Source of the DNA: Pseudodonghicola sp048268305
GTDB lineage: Bacteria; Pseudomonadota; Alphaproteobacteria; Rhodobacterales; Rhodobacteraceae
NCBI RefSeq assembly: GCF_048268305.1
Contig: NZ_JBLWVT010000004.1
Span: forward strand, 389,610 to 453,609
Direction: 5' to 3'
DNA length: 64,000 nucleotides
The position numbers and the translations under genes are program-made. Position 1 is the stretch's first letter; each line of letters opens with the position of its first letter. Below the pieces are notes generated by a model that worked only from the letters and a program-made list of their open reading frames with translations, did no database searches and was not told the origin of the DNA. Shown in pieces: positions 1 through 8,278 of this stretch.

Positions 1-1
1 C

Positions 2-64
2 TCGGGCCGCCCGATCAGCGGCCAGGTGATGAGCATCTGCGGCGGTCTGGAATATACGGAGTAA
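2..64 (+). CDS. C-terminal end of a short-chain dehydrogenase (partial)
   Basis: An open frame enters from the left edge and stops with TAA six bases before the next gene. Its 20 visible residues include a G-Q-V-M-S-I-C-G-G stretch, which resembles the usual C-terminal strand of short-chain dehydrogenases/reductases (pattern ITGQxxxxdGG). If so, it is an NAD(P)-dependent oxidoreductase. The very short gap suggests co-transcription with the beta-keto acid cleavage enzyme downstream; an SDR making a 3-keto acid would feed that enzyme directly. The call rests on a short tail only. Confidence 0.5.
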   Translation, partial: SGRPISGQVMSICGGLEYTE

Positions 65-69
65 GCGAT

Positions 70-1008
70 ATGGCCAAACTGAAACCCACCGTCATCACCT
101 GCGCCATCACCGGCGGCACCCATACACCGACCATGTCGCCCTATCTGCCGGTGACGCCGGACGCGATCATCGAGCAGGCGATCGGTGCGGCCAAGGCCGG
201 CGCTGCGATCCTGCACCTGCATGCGCGCGATCCGGAAACCCGCCAGCCCACCGGCGACGTCGACACCTGGCTTTATATCCTGCGGTCGATCCGGGCCGAG
301 ACCGACGCGATCCTGAACATGACCACCGGCGGCTCCACCTTCATGTCGATCGAGGATCGCCTGGCCGCGCCGCTCACCGCCTCGCCTGAACTCTGTTCCT
401 GCAACATGGGGTCGATGAACTTCGGCTCGTACATGATGAAGGACAAGTACATGGGCCAATGGCTCTATGACTGGGAGGAGGGCTATCTCGAAGCCAGCCG
501 CGGCGCGATCTTCCGCAACACCTTCCTCGATATCGAAACCATCATGACCAAGATGGGCGAGGGCGGCACCCGCTTCGAGTTCGAATGCTATGACGTCGGT
601 CACCTCTACAATCTCAAGCACATGATGGACCGCGGCTTCGTTCAGGGCGTGCCCTTCATCCAGATGATCGTCGGCACCCTCGGCGGCATCGGGCCGGGGC
701 CGGAAAACCTGATGTTCATGAAGGAAACCGCCGACCGGCTGTTCGGTCCGGGCAAATACGAATGGTCGGTGCTGGCCGGCGGGCGGCACCAGATGAACAT
801 GGCCACCATGGCCGCCACCATGGGCGGCAACGTCCGCGTCGGGCTGGAGGACAGCCTTTATGCCGGTCCCGGCAAAATGGCGGAATCGAATGCCGAGCAG
901 GTCACCATGATCCGCGGCGTCATCGAGGCGCTCAAGGGGCGGATCGCCACCCCGGACGAGGCGCGCGCAGCGCTGGGTCTGAAGGGCGGCGCCGCGGTGA
1001 AGTTCTGA
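70..1008 (+). CDS. beta-keto acid cleavage enzyme (BKACE, DUF849 family)
   Basis: The 312-residue protein has the size and motifs of the BKACE family, whose members condense a 3-keto acid with acetyl-CoA and split it to acetoacetate plus a new acyl-CoA. Visible markers are the metal-binding HLHARD motif (His49, His51), the N-terminal T-C-A-I-T-G-G strand and the late LAGGRHQ segment. Family members act on 3-keto-5-aminohexanoate, dehydrocarnitine and other substrates, and the residues I can see do not settle which. It follows the SDR tail by six bases and precedes a solute-binding protein gene, which suggests a small catabolic unit that imports a substrate, oxidises it to a 3-keto acid and cleaves it. 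Confidence 0.85.
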   Translation: MAKLKPTVITCAITGGTHTPTMSPYLPVTPDAIIEQAIGAAKAGAAILHLHARDPETRQPTGDVDTWLYILRSIRAETDAILNMTTGGSTFMSIEDRLAAPLTASPELCSCNMGSMNFGSYMMKDKYMGQWLYDWEEGYLEASRGAIFRNTFLDIETIMTKMGEGGTRFEFECYDVGHLYNLKHMMDRGFVQGVPFIQMIVGTLGGIGPGPENLMFMKETADRLFGPGKYEWSVLAGGRHQMNMATMAATMGGNVRVGLEDSLYAGPGKMAESNAEQVTMIRGVIEALKGRIATPDEARAALGLKGGAAVKF

Positions 1009-1230
1009 GACGACCATACCCTTGCGGCCGGCGGTGCAGATCGCCGACCGCGTTCACCGGCTCCGGTGGCGCCAGAGAAAAGAAATCATAATACAAACGC
1101 GATCCAACCGACGTTTGCCTCAGTCGCGAAACCAGAGCATGACTGCGGCCGGGCAAAATCGGGGACGATCCCTCGCCGCGCCGCGAGACCGGAGCCAGCA
1201 CCCGAAGTCCAACGAAAGGGAAATACGACA

Positions 1231-2826
1231 ATGAAACGCCGTCAGTTTCTGACCGCCGCCGCCGCCATGGGCGCGGCCACGATGCTGCCCCGCTCCTGGG
1301 CCTATGCGCAATCGCGTGCCGACAGCCTGCGGGTTCTCAGCGAAGGGGCTGCGAACTCCTATGACACCATCTCGGTCGGGGTGAACCGCCAGTCGATCCA
1401 GGTCACCTGGAACGTCTACGACCGGCTGGTGACCTTCGGTTACAAGGATACCGGTGATGGGGTCGGCTATTACGACTATTTCGACATCCAGCCGCAATTG
1501 GCCGAAAGCTATGAGATCGCGGACGACCAGAAGTCGATCACCTTCAAGCTGCGCAAGGATGCCACCTTCCACGACGGCAGCCCGGTCACGGCCGAGGATG
1601 TGAAATGGTCGCTCGACCGGGTGGTCGCCAGCACCATCGGCGTGTCGCAGTTCCGCACCGGGTCGATGACCTCGCCCGATCAGTTCGTGATCGTGGACGA
1701 TCTGACCCTGCGGATCGACCTGCCGCAGCCCGACCGGTTCGCCCTGCCGAACCTGGCGCTGACCTATCCGATCATCGTCAACTCGAAACTGGCCAAGCAG
1801 CACGCGACGGCCGAGGATCCTTTCGCGATGGAGTGGCTCAAGGCCAACCCGGCCGGCGGTGGCGCCTTCAAGGTCGCCAAGGCCGAGATCGGCGAACGCA
1901 TGTTGTTCGACCGCAATGACGACTGGAAAAGCGGCAAGCTGCCCGGCTTCCAGCGGGTGCTGTGGCAGACCGTGCAGGCGGCCGAGACCCGGGTCGCCTC
2001 GCTGGTGCGGGGCGATGCGGACATCGTGCAGGATCTGCCGCCGAAAGATGTTCTGACGCTGCTGGACAATGACAAGGTCAAGGTCGTGGGCGTGCCCACC
2101 ACCAGCTTCCAGTTCATCGGCATGAACGGCCAGATCGCGCCCTTCGACAACAAGCTGGTGCGTCAGGCGATCGCCTATGCGCTGCCCTATGACGACATGT
2201 TCAAGACCGCGCTGTTCGGTCGGGGCCGGCCGCTGCACGGCGGCAAGCCGGGGCGGCCTGACACCATCGCCTATCCGCAGGAAAGCGGCTATGATACCGA
2301 TCTGGCCAAGGCCAAGGCGCTGCTGACCGAGGCGGGCTATCCGGACGGGTTCAATACGACCTTCTCCTATGACCTCTCGCTGTCGACCATCGCCGAGCCG
2401 GTGGCGCTGCTGCTGCAAGAGGCACTGGCCAAGATCGGCATCCAGGTCGAAATCGAAAAGGTGCCTGCCGGCCAGCTCGGCACCCTGCTGCAGGAAAAGA
2501 AGGTTCCCTTCTACTTCGAGGGATCGACCTCCTATCTGTCCGACCCCGATTATTTCTTCCGCGTCTTCTATACCGGCGACTCGCGTTGGAACTTCGGCGC
2601 CTATCAGAACGAGAAGTTCGGCGAACTGGTCAAAGCCTCGCGCTACGAGGCCGACAAGGCCGCCTATGAGGATCAGGTGAAAAGCATGATCGAGATGGTC
2701 AAGGACGACATCCCGATCATCATCCTGTGGCACCCGGCGCTGGAAGTCGGGATGCAGAAAGACATCATGGGCTATTCCTACACCTTCCACCGTCAGTTGG
2801 AGATGAAAACGCTCTATCGTGGCTGA
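1231..2826 (+). CDS. ABC transporter solute-binding protein, family 5
   Basis: This is a periplasmic binding protein of 531 residues. The start is the ATG giving MKRRQFLTAAAAMGAAT, with AACGAAAGGG as a modest ribosome site; a longer in-frame extension to 1066 has no signal and is unlikely. The N-terminus is a Tat-like signal (R-R-Q-F-L plus hydrophobic run, AYAQ cleavage region). The segment reading LRKDATFHDGSPVTAEDVKWSL is the family-5 signature. Members bind peptides, nickel chelates, opines or sugars. No permease or ATPase genes follow, so it is an orphan unless it shares the importer at 16.7-20.5 kb. The 222-base gap after the BKACE gene holds no other gene I could support. Confidence 0.85.
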   Translation: MKRRQFLTAAAAMGAATMLPRSWAYAQSRADSLRVLSEGAANSYDTISVGVNRQSIQVTWNVYDRLVTFGYKDTGDGVGYYDYFDIQPQLAESYEIADDQKSITFKLRKDATFHDGSPVTAEDVKWSLDRVVASTIGVSQFRTGSMTSPDQFVIVDDLTLRIDLPQPDRFALPNLALTYPIIVNSKLAKQHATAEDPFAMEWLKANPAGGGAFKVAKAEIGERMLFDRNDDWKSGKLPGFQRVLWQTVQAAETRVASLVRGDADIVQDLPPKDVLTLLDNDKVKVVGVPTTSFQFIGMNGQIAPFDNKLVRQAIAYALPYDDMFKTALFGRGRPLHGGKPGRPDTIAYPQESGYDTDLAKAKALLTEAGYPDGFNTTFSYDLSLSTIAEPVALLLQEALAKIGIQVEIEKVPAGQLGTLLQEKKVPFYFEGSTSYLSDPDYFFRVFYTGDSRWNFGAYQNEKFGELVKASRYEADKAAYEDQVKSMIEMVKDDIPIIILWHPALEVGMQKDIMGYSYTFHRQLEMKTLYRG

Positions 2827-2852
2827 GCGGGCGATCTTCGCTGTCAGGAAGC

Positions 2853-2878
2853 GGGGCGGTCTTCGGGCCGCCCCTTTT
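2853..2878 (+). terminator. Rho-independent terminator after the binding-protein gene
   Basis: A GGGGCGG stem (2853-2859) pairs perfectly with CCGCCCC (2868-2874) across an 8-base loop and is followed by TTTT. It lies 27 bases after the stop codon. Confidence 0.8.
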
Positions 2879-2951
2879 CGTTTCGGGACGGGATATGGGG
2901 CGGCGCGCGGCCACTGGCGCAGCCTGGGCTTTTGGCGCATGATTCCAGGCG

Positions 2952-4214
2952 ATGGACGAACTTGAACTTTTCCAGCGTCTGGGCCTTGCTCTGGCCATCG
3001 GGTTGCTTTTGGGGCTGGAGCGCGGCTGGCACGCGCGGACAGAGGCCGAGGGCACCCGGGCCGCAGGCCTGCGCACCTTCGGGCTGACCGGGCTCTTGGG
3101 CGGAGTCTGCGGCTGGCTGACCTTGTTCGCCGGCGGCGCCTTCCTCGGGTTCGCCTTTCTGGCGCTGACCGGGTTGGTCGCCCTGAGCTATTGGGTGCAG
3201 AGCCGCAGGCAGGACGATCTGGGGCTGACCACCGAGATCGCCCTGCTGCTGACCTTCGTGCTCGGGGCGGCGGCGGTTCTGGGCAATATGGAGGCCGCCG
3301 CCGCCTCTGCCGTGGTGGCGACGGCGCTGCTGGCGCTCAAGCGGGTGCTGCATGCCTGGGTCGCGCAGATCCGTCGGTTCGAACTTGCCGCGCTTGTGCA
3401 GCTCGCGGTGATTTCCGTGGTCATCCTGCCGCTGCTGCCCCGCCGGGGCTTCGGGCCAGGTGGGGCGCTCAATCCCTATGAGCTCTGGTGGGCGGTGGTG
3501 CTGGTGGCGGGGTTGTCCTTCCTCGGCTATGCCGCCATGCGGGTGGCGGGTGCCCGGGTCGGGGCGGTGATCGCGGGGTTCTTCGGTGGGCTCGCTTCCT
3601 CCACCTCCACCACGCTGGCGCTGTCGCGGCTGGTGCGCAGCGATCAGCGGCTTGGTCCATCGCTTGCCATCGGGGTGGTGCTGGCGGGGGCGATGACCTT
3701 CCTGCGGGTGCTGGTCGTCGGCACGGTGTTTTCGCCCAACCTGTGGGACGCCCTGATGCTGCCGCTCGGGGCGATGGCCGCGACCGGATTTGCCGGCGCC
3801 GGGCTGCTTGCGGTCTCGGCGCGGAAGCAGCGCAAGGCCAGTTCCACGCTCGAAGGGGTGACGAACCCGCTGGCGCTGGGCACCGCCCTGTCCTTCGGCG
3901 CGGTGCTGGTGGTGGTACTGCTCGGCACTCATTACTTCCAGCTCTGGTTCGGGGCGGGCGGGGTCTATGCGGCGGCGGCGCTTTCCGGGATGACGGATGT
4001 CGATGCGCTGACGATCTCGGTTGCGAAGCTGAGCCAGGGCGATTTGGCGCTTTCGGTGGCGGCCCGCGCGATCGTGATCGCCGTTTCGGTCAATACCGTG
4101 GTGAAGGGGGGCATCGCGCTGGCGATCGGCGGCGTGCCCTTCGGCCTGCGGGTGCTGGCGGTCTATGCCGCCGTGCTGTTGGCCGGGGCGACCACCCTCT
4201 GGCTCGGGGCCTGA
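2952..4214 (+). CDS. MgtC/SapB and DUF4010 membrane protein
   Basis: The 420-residue polytopic membrane protein starts with the MgtC/SapB hallmark (LALAIGLLLGLERGW, then RTFGLTGLLGG) and continues into a longer DUF4010-type C-terminal half with repeated hydrophobic helices. MgtC proteins are inner-membrane factors tied to growth in low magnesium and ATP-synthase control in some pathogens; the function of the MgtC-DUF4010 fusion is not established. The gene stands alone after a terminator and converges on hmuV with a 13-base gap. The weak ribosome site (CCAGG, 3 bases from the ATG) leaves the start slightly uncertain. Confidence 0.8.
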   Translation: MDELELFQRLGLALAIGLLLGLERGWHARTEAEGTRAAGLRTFGLTGLLGGVCGWLTLFAGGAFLGFAFLALTGLVALSYWVQSRRQDDLGLTTEIALLLTFVLGAAAVLGNMEAAAASAVVATALLALKRVLHAWVAQIRRFELAALVQLAVISVVILPLLPRRGFGPGGALNPYELWWAVVLVAGLSFLGYAAMRVAGARVGAVIAGFFGGLASSTSTTLALSRLVRSDQRLGPSLAIGVVLAGAMTFLRVLVVGTVFSPNLWDALMLPLGAMAATGFAGAGLLAVSARKQRKASSTLEGVTNPLALGTALSFGAVLVVVLLGTHYFQLWFGAGGVYAAAALSGMTDVDALTISVAKLSQGDLALSVAARAIVIAVSVNTVVKGGIALAIGGVPFGLRVLAVYAAVLLAGATTLWLGA

Positions 4215-4227
4215 TCCGGCGAGGACC

Positions 4228-5016
4228 TCAGGCGGGGGCCTCGGTCACCGGCACCACCAACAGCTTCGGCTCGGTCGCCGCGCTCATCACGCTCAGCCGG
4301 CAGCCGTAGACGCGCGACAGGATGTCCGGGCGCAGCACCTGGGCGACCGGGCCGGCGGCGGCGACCTCTCCGGCCTCCATCAGCACGATCCGGTCGGCGA
4401 ACATCGCGGTCAGGTTCAGGTCGTGCATCACCGCCACCACGCCGCCGCCCTGCCGGGCATAGTCGCGCGCCAGCCGCATCACCTGCAATTGATGCCCGAT
4501 GTCGAGCGCCGAGACCGGTTCGTCCAGAAACAGCCAGCGCGGCCCCTCGGGGCCGTCGGCCTGCCACACCTGGCAAAGCACCCGGGCCAGTTGCACCCGC
4601 TGCTGTTCGCCGCCCGACAGCTCCTGATAGGGGCGGCCCTCATAGCCCTCCAGATCGACCCGGGCCAGCGCGGCGCGGGTCATCGCGGTGGCGGCCTGGC
4701 CCACGTAGCCACCGGCCTCGGCGCCCAGGCGCACCACCTCGAAGACGGTGAAGGGAAAGGAAAGCTGGGTCGATTGCGCCAGCACGCCGCGCATCCGTGC
4801 CAGGTCCCAGGGTTTCAGCCCGCTGGGGTCGATGCCGTTGATCCGCAACTCTCCGGCAAAGCCGATCTCTCCGGTCAGGGCCCGGATCAGCGTGGTCTTG
4901 CCTGACCCGTTGGGGCCGACGATGGCGGTCAACTGTCCGGGGTGGGCCTGAAAGGCCAGCCGGTTCAGCACCCTGCGGCTGCCAAGGGTGACGTGGATAT
5001 CGGTCGCCTCGATCAT
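4228..5016 (-). CDS. hmuV: haemin ABC importer, ATP-binding subunit
   Basis: This 262-residue ATPase energises haem import. Walker A is GPNGSGKTT (residues 34-42), the ABC signature is LSGGEQQR, and Walker B ends in LFLDEPVSALD. The spacing fits the FecE/BtuD/HmuV group, and the gene order hmuS-hmuT-hmuU-hmuV makes haem the likely substrate. It starts 7 bases after the hmuU stop and is the last gene of the minus-strand unit. It ends 13 bases from the convergent MgtC-like gene, with no clear terminator between them. Confidence 0.9.
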   Translation of the reverse strand: MIEATDIHVTLGSRRVLNRLAFQAHPGQLTAIVGPNGSGKTTLIRALTGEIGFAGELRINGIDPSGLKPWDLARMRGVLAQSTQLSFPFTVFEVVRLGAEAGGYVGQAATAMTRAALARVDLEGYEGRPYQELSGGEQQRVQLARVLCQVWQADGPEGPRWLFLDEPVSALDIGHQLQVMRLARDYARQGGGVVAVMHDLNLTAMFADRIVLMEAGEVAAAGPVAQVLRPDILSRVYGCRLSVMSAATEPKLLVVPVTEAPA

Positions 5017-5023
5017 GGTGGCC

Positions 5024-6088
5024 TCACAGGTCCAGAAGGCCGCGCCGGCGCAGCAGGATCCACAGGAAGATCGGCGCCCCGATCAGCGCGGTGACGATGC
5101 CGATCGGCAGTTCCGCCGGCGCAAGGATGCTGCGGGCGATCATGTCGGCGCCGACCAGCAGCGCCGCGCCAAGCAGCGCGGCATTGGGCAGCAGGTGGCG
5201 ATGATCCGGCCCGGTGGAGAGGCGCAGCAGATGCGGCACCACGATGCCGACAAAGCCGATGCCGCCCGAGACCGCGACCGCCGCGCCGGTGGCGGCGGCA
5301 ACGCAGAGGATGGCCAGGTTCTTCATCCGTTGGACCGGGATGCCCATATGGGCCGCCGCGGCCTCGCCCAGGGCCAGGCCGTTCAGCCCGCGCGCCAGGC
5401 CAAGCGTGCCCAGCATGGCGATCAGCATGATCGGCGCCGCGACCGAAAGCTTCGCCCAGCTCGCCCCGGCGAGGGAGCCGAGGTTCCAGAAGGTCAGATC
5501 GCGCAGCTGCTGGTCATCGGCGGCATAGACCAGAACGCCGGTCGCCGCGCCGGCCAGCGCCCCCAGCGCGATGCCGGCCAGCAGCATGGTGGCGACCGAG
5601 GTGCGCCCGGCCCGGGTCGACACGCGATAAAGGATCAGCGTCGCCGCCCAGCCGCCGAGAAAGGCGGCGATCGGCACCGTATGCGTCCCCAGCCACCCGG
5701 CGAGCGCGGCCGGCAGGAAGCCCCCCAGCACGATCGCCAGCACCGCGCCCAGACCGGCGCCGGCGCCGACGCCGACCAGCCCGGGATCGGCCAGCGGGTT
5801 GCGGAACAGCCCCTGCATCACCGCCCCCGAGACGGCGAGCGACGCGCCCACCAACAGCCCGGTCGCCAGACGCGGCAGGCGGATTTGCCACAGCACCACC
5901 TGTTCCTGCAGGCTCAACCCCTCGCCCGAGATCAGCCGGCCAAGCGCGTCGATCAGCGAAATGCCCGAGGCACCGGTCGCCAGCGAGCCCCAGGCCGCCA
6001 GCAGGGTCAGCAGCGTCAGGGCCCAGGTGGCCCGGCGCGCCCGTCCGCGGCGGTCGCCGGCGACGGGGGCCTCGCTCAGCGCGACCAC
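5024..6088 (-). CDS. hmuU: haemin ABC importer, permease subunit
   Basis: The 354-residue protein is a FecCD-family permease with about nine to ten hydrophobic helices. The family signature GLFRNPLADPGLVG is near residue 95. It moves haem through the inner membrane as a homodimer with HmuV. The chosen start is GTG, three bases after the hmuT stop; no better ATG precedes the conserved region. Its position between hmuT and hmuV supports haem rather than ferric siderophore or B12 as cargo. Confidence 0.9.
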   Translation of the reverse strand: MVALSEAPVAGDRRGRARRATWALTLLTLLAAWGSLATGASGISLIDALGRLISGEGLSLQEQVVLWQIRLPRLATGLLVGASLAVSGAVMQGLFRNPLADPGLVGVGAGAGLGAVLAIVLGGFLPAALAGWLGTHTVPIAAFLGGWAATLILYRVSTRAGRTSVATMLLAGIALGALAGAATGVLVYAADDQQLRDLTFWNLGSLAGASWAKLSVAAPIMLIAMLGTLGLARGLNGLALGEAAAAHMGIPVQRMKNLAILCVAAATGAAVAVSGGIGFVGIVVPHLLRLSTGPDHRHLLPNAALLGAALLVGADMIARSILAPAELPIGIVTALIGAPIFLWILLRRRGLLDL

Positions 6089-6091
6089 GGG

Positions 6092-6946
6092 TCAGCCCTT
6101 CTCGGGGTAGAGTGCGGCGTGAAGATCGGCCAGCGCATCGGCGGTGCGCGGCCCGAAGCCCAGCAGATAGAGCCCGTCCATCGCGATCAGCCGCTTGGCC
6201 TGACCGGCCGGGGTGATGGCGATGGCGGGATGCTCCAGCACCCCGGCTGTGCCGTGGTCGCTGCCAGTCCCGCGATCCATCATCAAGATGACATCGGGCT
6301 GCGCTGCGAGCACGGCCTCGTCGGTCAGTTGCTTGTAACCGGGAAAGCCCTCGATGGCATTGATTCCGCCGGCGAGACGGATCATCGCATCGGCTTCGGT
6401 TCCGGTGCCCGAGGCCATCAGCCGGCCGCCGGCGGCGGACAGGATGAAGAGCACGCGAACCGGGGGTTCGGCAGCCCTGGCCGAGGCGTCGACCACTGTG
6501 GCGATCTTGCCTTCGACCTCGGTGGCCAGCGCATCGGCCTTGTCGTCGAGCCCGAGCGCCGCGCCGATCGCGCGAATCCGGGCCGCCACCCCGGTGCCGT
6601 CCCGGGCGGCGGGGATGGTGACGAAGGGGATCGCCGCCTCTTCGAGGATCTGCACCGTCTCGGCCGGGCCGGCACCCTCTTCGGCGATGATCAGATCGGG
6701 GGCGACGGACAGCACTCCTTCGGGCGAGAGCCGGCGCATATAGCCAACGTCGGGCAGGGCGGTCGCGGCCTCGGGATAGGTCGAGGTGGTGTCGCGGGCG
6801 ACCAGACGGTCGCCGGCGCCAAGCGCATAGATGGTTTCGGTCACCGAGCCGCCGACGCCAATCACCCGCTGGGTCGGCTCGGCCATCAGCGGCAGGGGCA
6901 GCGCGAAGGCGAGAAGCGCCGCCAAGGCGGCGCGACGCGCGATCAT
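6092..6946 (-). CDS. hmuT: periplasmic haemin-binding protein
   Basis: The 284-residue cluster A-II binding protein has a cleavable signal (MIARRAALAALLAFALPLPLMA). The mature start, V-I-G-V-G-G-S-V-T-E-T-I-Y-A-L-G, is typical of HmuT/PhuT. The TSTYPEAA and VGYMRRLSPEG motifs are also present; in ShuT and PhuT a Tyr in this area ligates haem iron, so Y in STYPEA or VGY is the probable ligand here. Its start overlaps the end of hmuS by four bases (ATGA), so the two are translationally coupled. Confidence 0.9.
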   Translation of the reverse strand: MIARRAALAALLAFALPLPLMAEPTQRVIGVGGSVTETIYALGAGDRLVARDTTSTYPEAATALPDVGYMRRLSPEGVLSVAPDLIIAEEGAGPAETVQILEEAAIPFVTIPAARDGTGVAARIRAIGAALGLDDKADALATEVEGKIATVVDASARAAEPPVRVLFILSAAGGRLMASGTGTEADAMIRLAGGINAIEGFPGYKQLTDEAVLAAQPDVILMMDRGTGSDHGTAGVLEHPAIAITPAGQAKRLIAMDGLYLLGFGPRTADALADLHAALYPEKG

Positions 6947-7995
6947 GCCAGCGCCTCCGCCGCTTCCAGCTTGGGCAGCCCGTCGACCAGGTCGTTCCAG
7001 GCGAGGGGGCCACCCTCCTGACGCACGCCGAAGCTTTGCAGGATCAGCTGACCCTCAGCATCGAAACATTCGACCGAGATCGCCGGGCCGCGCTGGGTCG
7101 GCTTCCGGACCCGCCAGACCTCGGCGATGTGATCGGCGCGCAGGTGCAGGTTGAACCGGGGGTCGAGCACGTTCTGCCAGGGCCCCATCGGCTTGATGGT
7201 CTGCACCAGGCCGCTGTGGATCTGGATGCAGCCGGCGTTGCCGACGAAGATCATCAGCGGCACCGCTTGGGTGGCGGCGCGCTCCAGCATCAGCGAGACG
7301 CTGTCATTGCTCAGCTTCTCGGCATAGGGGGCGCCGGCCATGCGATAGGCGCCGAGGCGGTTGAACTTCAGCTTGGCGGTCAGCCGCAGGAACTGGTGGG
7401 TATCGGTCATCCGGTCCCATTCCTTGCGCAGGATTTCCAGATTGTCCTCGCGGACCTGGACGCCTTCGGGGGCAGGGCGCGGCGTGGTGGCATAGGTGCG
7501 ATCATCGTTGCCAGTGGCGAGCGTCTTTACCGCCGCCTCGAAGGCCATGACATCCGAGGCGGGCTTCAGGTGCACCTTGTGCACCGCGTCGCCATGGTGA
7601 TCGAAGATCTGCAGGCTGCGCTTGGTGCCCTGGTCGCCGTCCTCAACCACGGCAAAGGCATTGGCCCAATGCGTGGGGAAGATGCGCAGGTCGATTTCCG
7701 AGCCCAGCACCATGCCGGCGATCGGGCCGGACTTGAAGTTCTCATAGCTGCCGGTGCGTTCGTGCACGGCGCTTTCGTTGCGGGTCAGGGCCATGACCTC
7801 GCCGATGGTCTCGATCGCCGGGATCAGGGCGTCGGGGTTGGCGTCGATGCGGGTGACGGTGCGGTCGACATTGGCGGCGACCAGCGCGGCCTCGGTCACC
7901 TTGAGCGAGGCGGCAAGGTCACGGGCGCGCATTTTCGGATTGGCGGCGCGAGCTTCCAGAATCTCGTCGGGTGTGGCGACAGGCGGTGTAGGCAT
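6943..7995 (-). CDS. hmuS: haemin-degrading/haem-trafficking factor
   Basis: This cytoplasmic protein of 350 residues belongs to the HemS/HmuS/ShuS family, which receives imported haem and takes part in its breakdown or transfer. The two-fold repeated layout is visible, with WDRMTDTHQFL..FNRLGAYRMAG in the middle and FVGNAGCIQIHSGLV later, as in HemS. Two ATGs lie six bases apart; AGGAG is 7 bases before the second (7995) but only one base before the first (8001), so the second is preferred. It is first in the hmuSTUV unit. No TonB-dependent haem receptor (hmuR) lies in the window. Confidence 0.88.
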   Translation of the reverse strand: MPTPPVATPDEILEARAANPKMRARDLAASLKVTEAALVAANVDRTVTRIDANPDALIPAIETIGEVMALTRNESAVHERTGSYENFKSGPIAGMVLGSEIDLRIFPTHWANAFAVVEDGDQGTKRSLQIFDHHGDAVHKVHLKPASDVMAFEAAVKTLATGNDDRTYATTPRPAPEGVQVREDNLEILRKEWDRMTDTHQFLRLTAKLKFNRLGAYRMAGAPYAEKLSNDSVSLMLERAATQAVPLMIFVGNAGCIQIHSGLVQTIKPMGPWQNVLDPRFNLHLRADHIAEVWRVRKPTQRGPAISVECFDAEGQLILQSFGVRQEGGPLAWNDLVDGLPKLEAAEALA

Positions 7996-8076
7996 GCACA
8001 TGCTCCTGATGGCAATGTCCCGGCACGTCTGGCGTCTGGCTTGAAGGCGCGGATGATCTTGACTGTTTATGTCGGG

Positions 8077-8105
8077 TTTTTAGCGGCCAGCCCCCGAGAC
8101 ATCAA
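8077..8105 (-). promoter_or_regulatory. possible hmuS promoter in the hmuS/macA intergenic region
   Basis: On the minus strand, TTGATG (8100-8105) and TAAAAA (8077-8082) are separated by exactly 17 bases, about 80 bases before hmuS. The 283-base divergent gap to macA otherwise shows no gene. I saw no clear Fur, RirA or Irr box, so iron control is assumed from the genes rather than read from a motif. Confidence 0.4.
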
Positions 8106-8228
8106 GCCGGATTCTGCGGATGGTGCCGACAGGCCAGGGCATCCGCCCGTTGTCCGGGCGTGGGAAAGGCGGGCTGCCGGGGCAGGATTTTTTTGCGAAA
8201 ACAGTGACGGAAGCCCGGGAGCGGGGCG

Positions 8229-8234
8229 TATAAC
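8229..8234 (+). promoter_or_regulatory. possible -10 element for macAB
   Basis: TATAAC matches the -10 consensus in five of six positions and lies 45 bases before the macA start. The -35 counterpart is poor (GTGACG at a long 19-base spacing), so this is tentative. Confidence 0.25.
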
Positions 8235-8278
8235 CAATTGGCGACATAATGATCCGTCCAAGCGAGCAGGCAAATAGC

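Noticed and set aside
4988..7021. Plus-strand open frame of about 677 codons opposite hmuU and hmuT
   Set aside because: Gln/Arg/Gly-rich antisense shadow; the minus-strand genes are a conserved haem operon.
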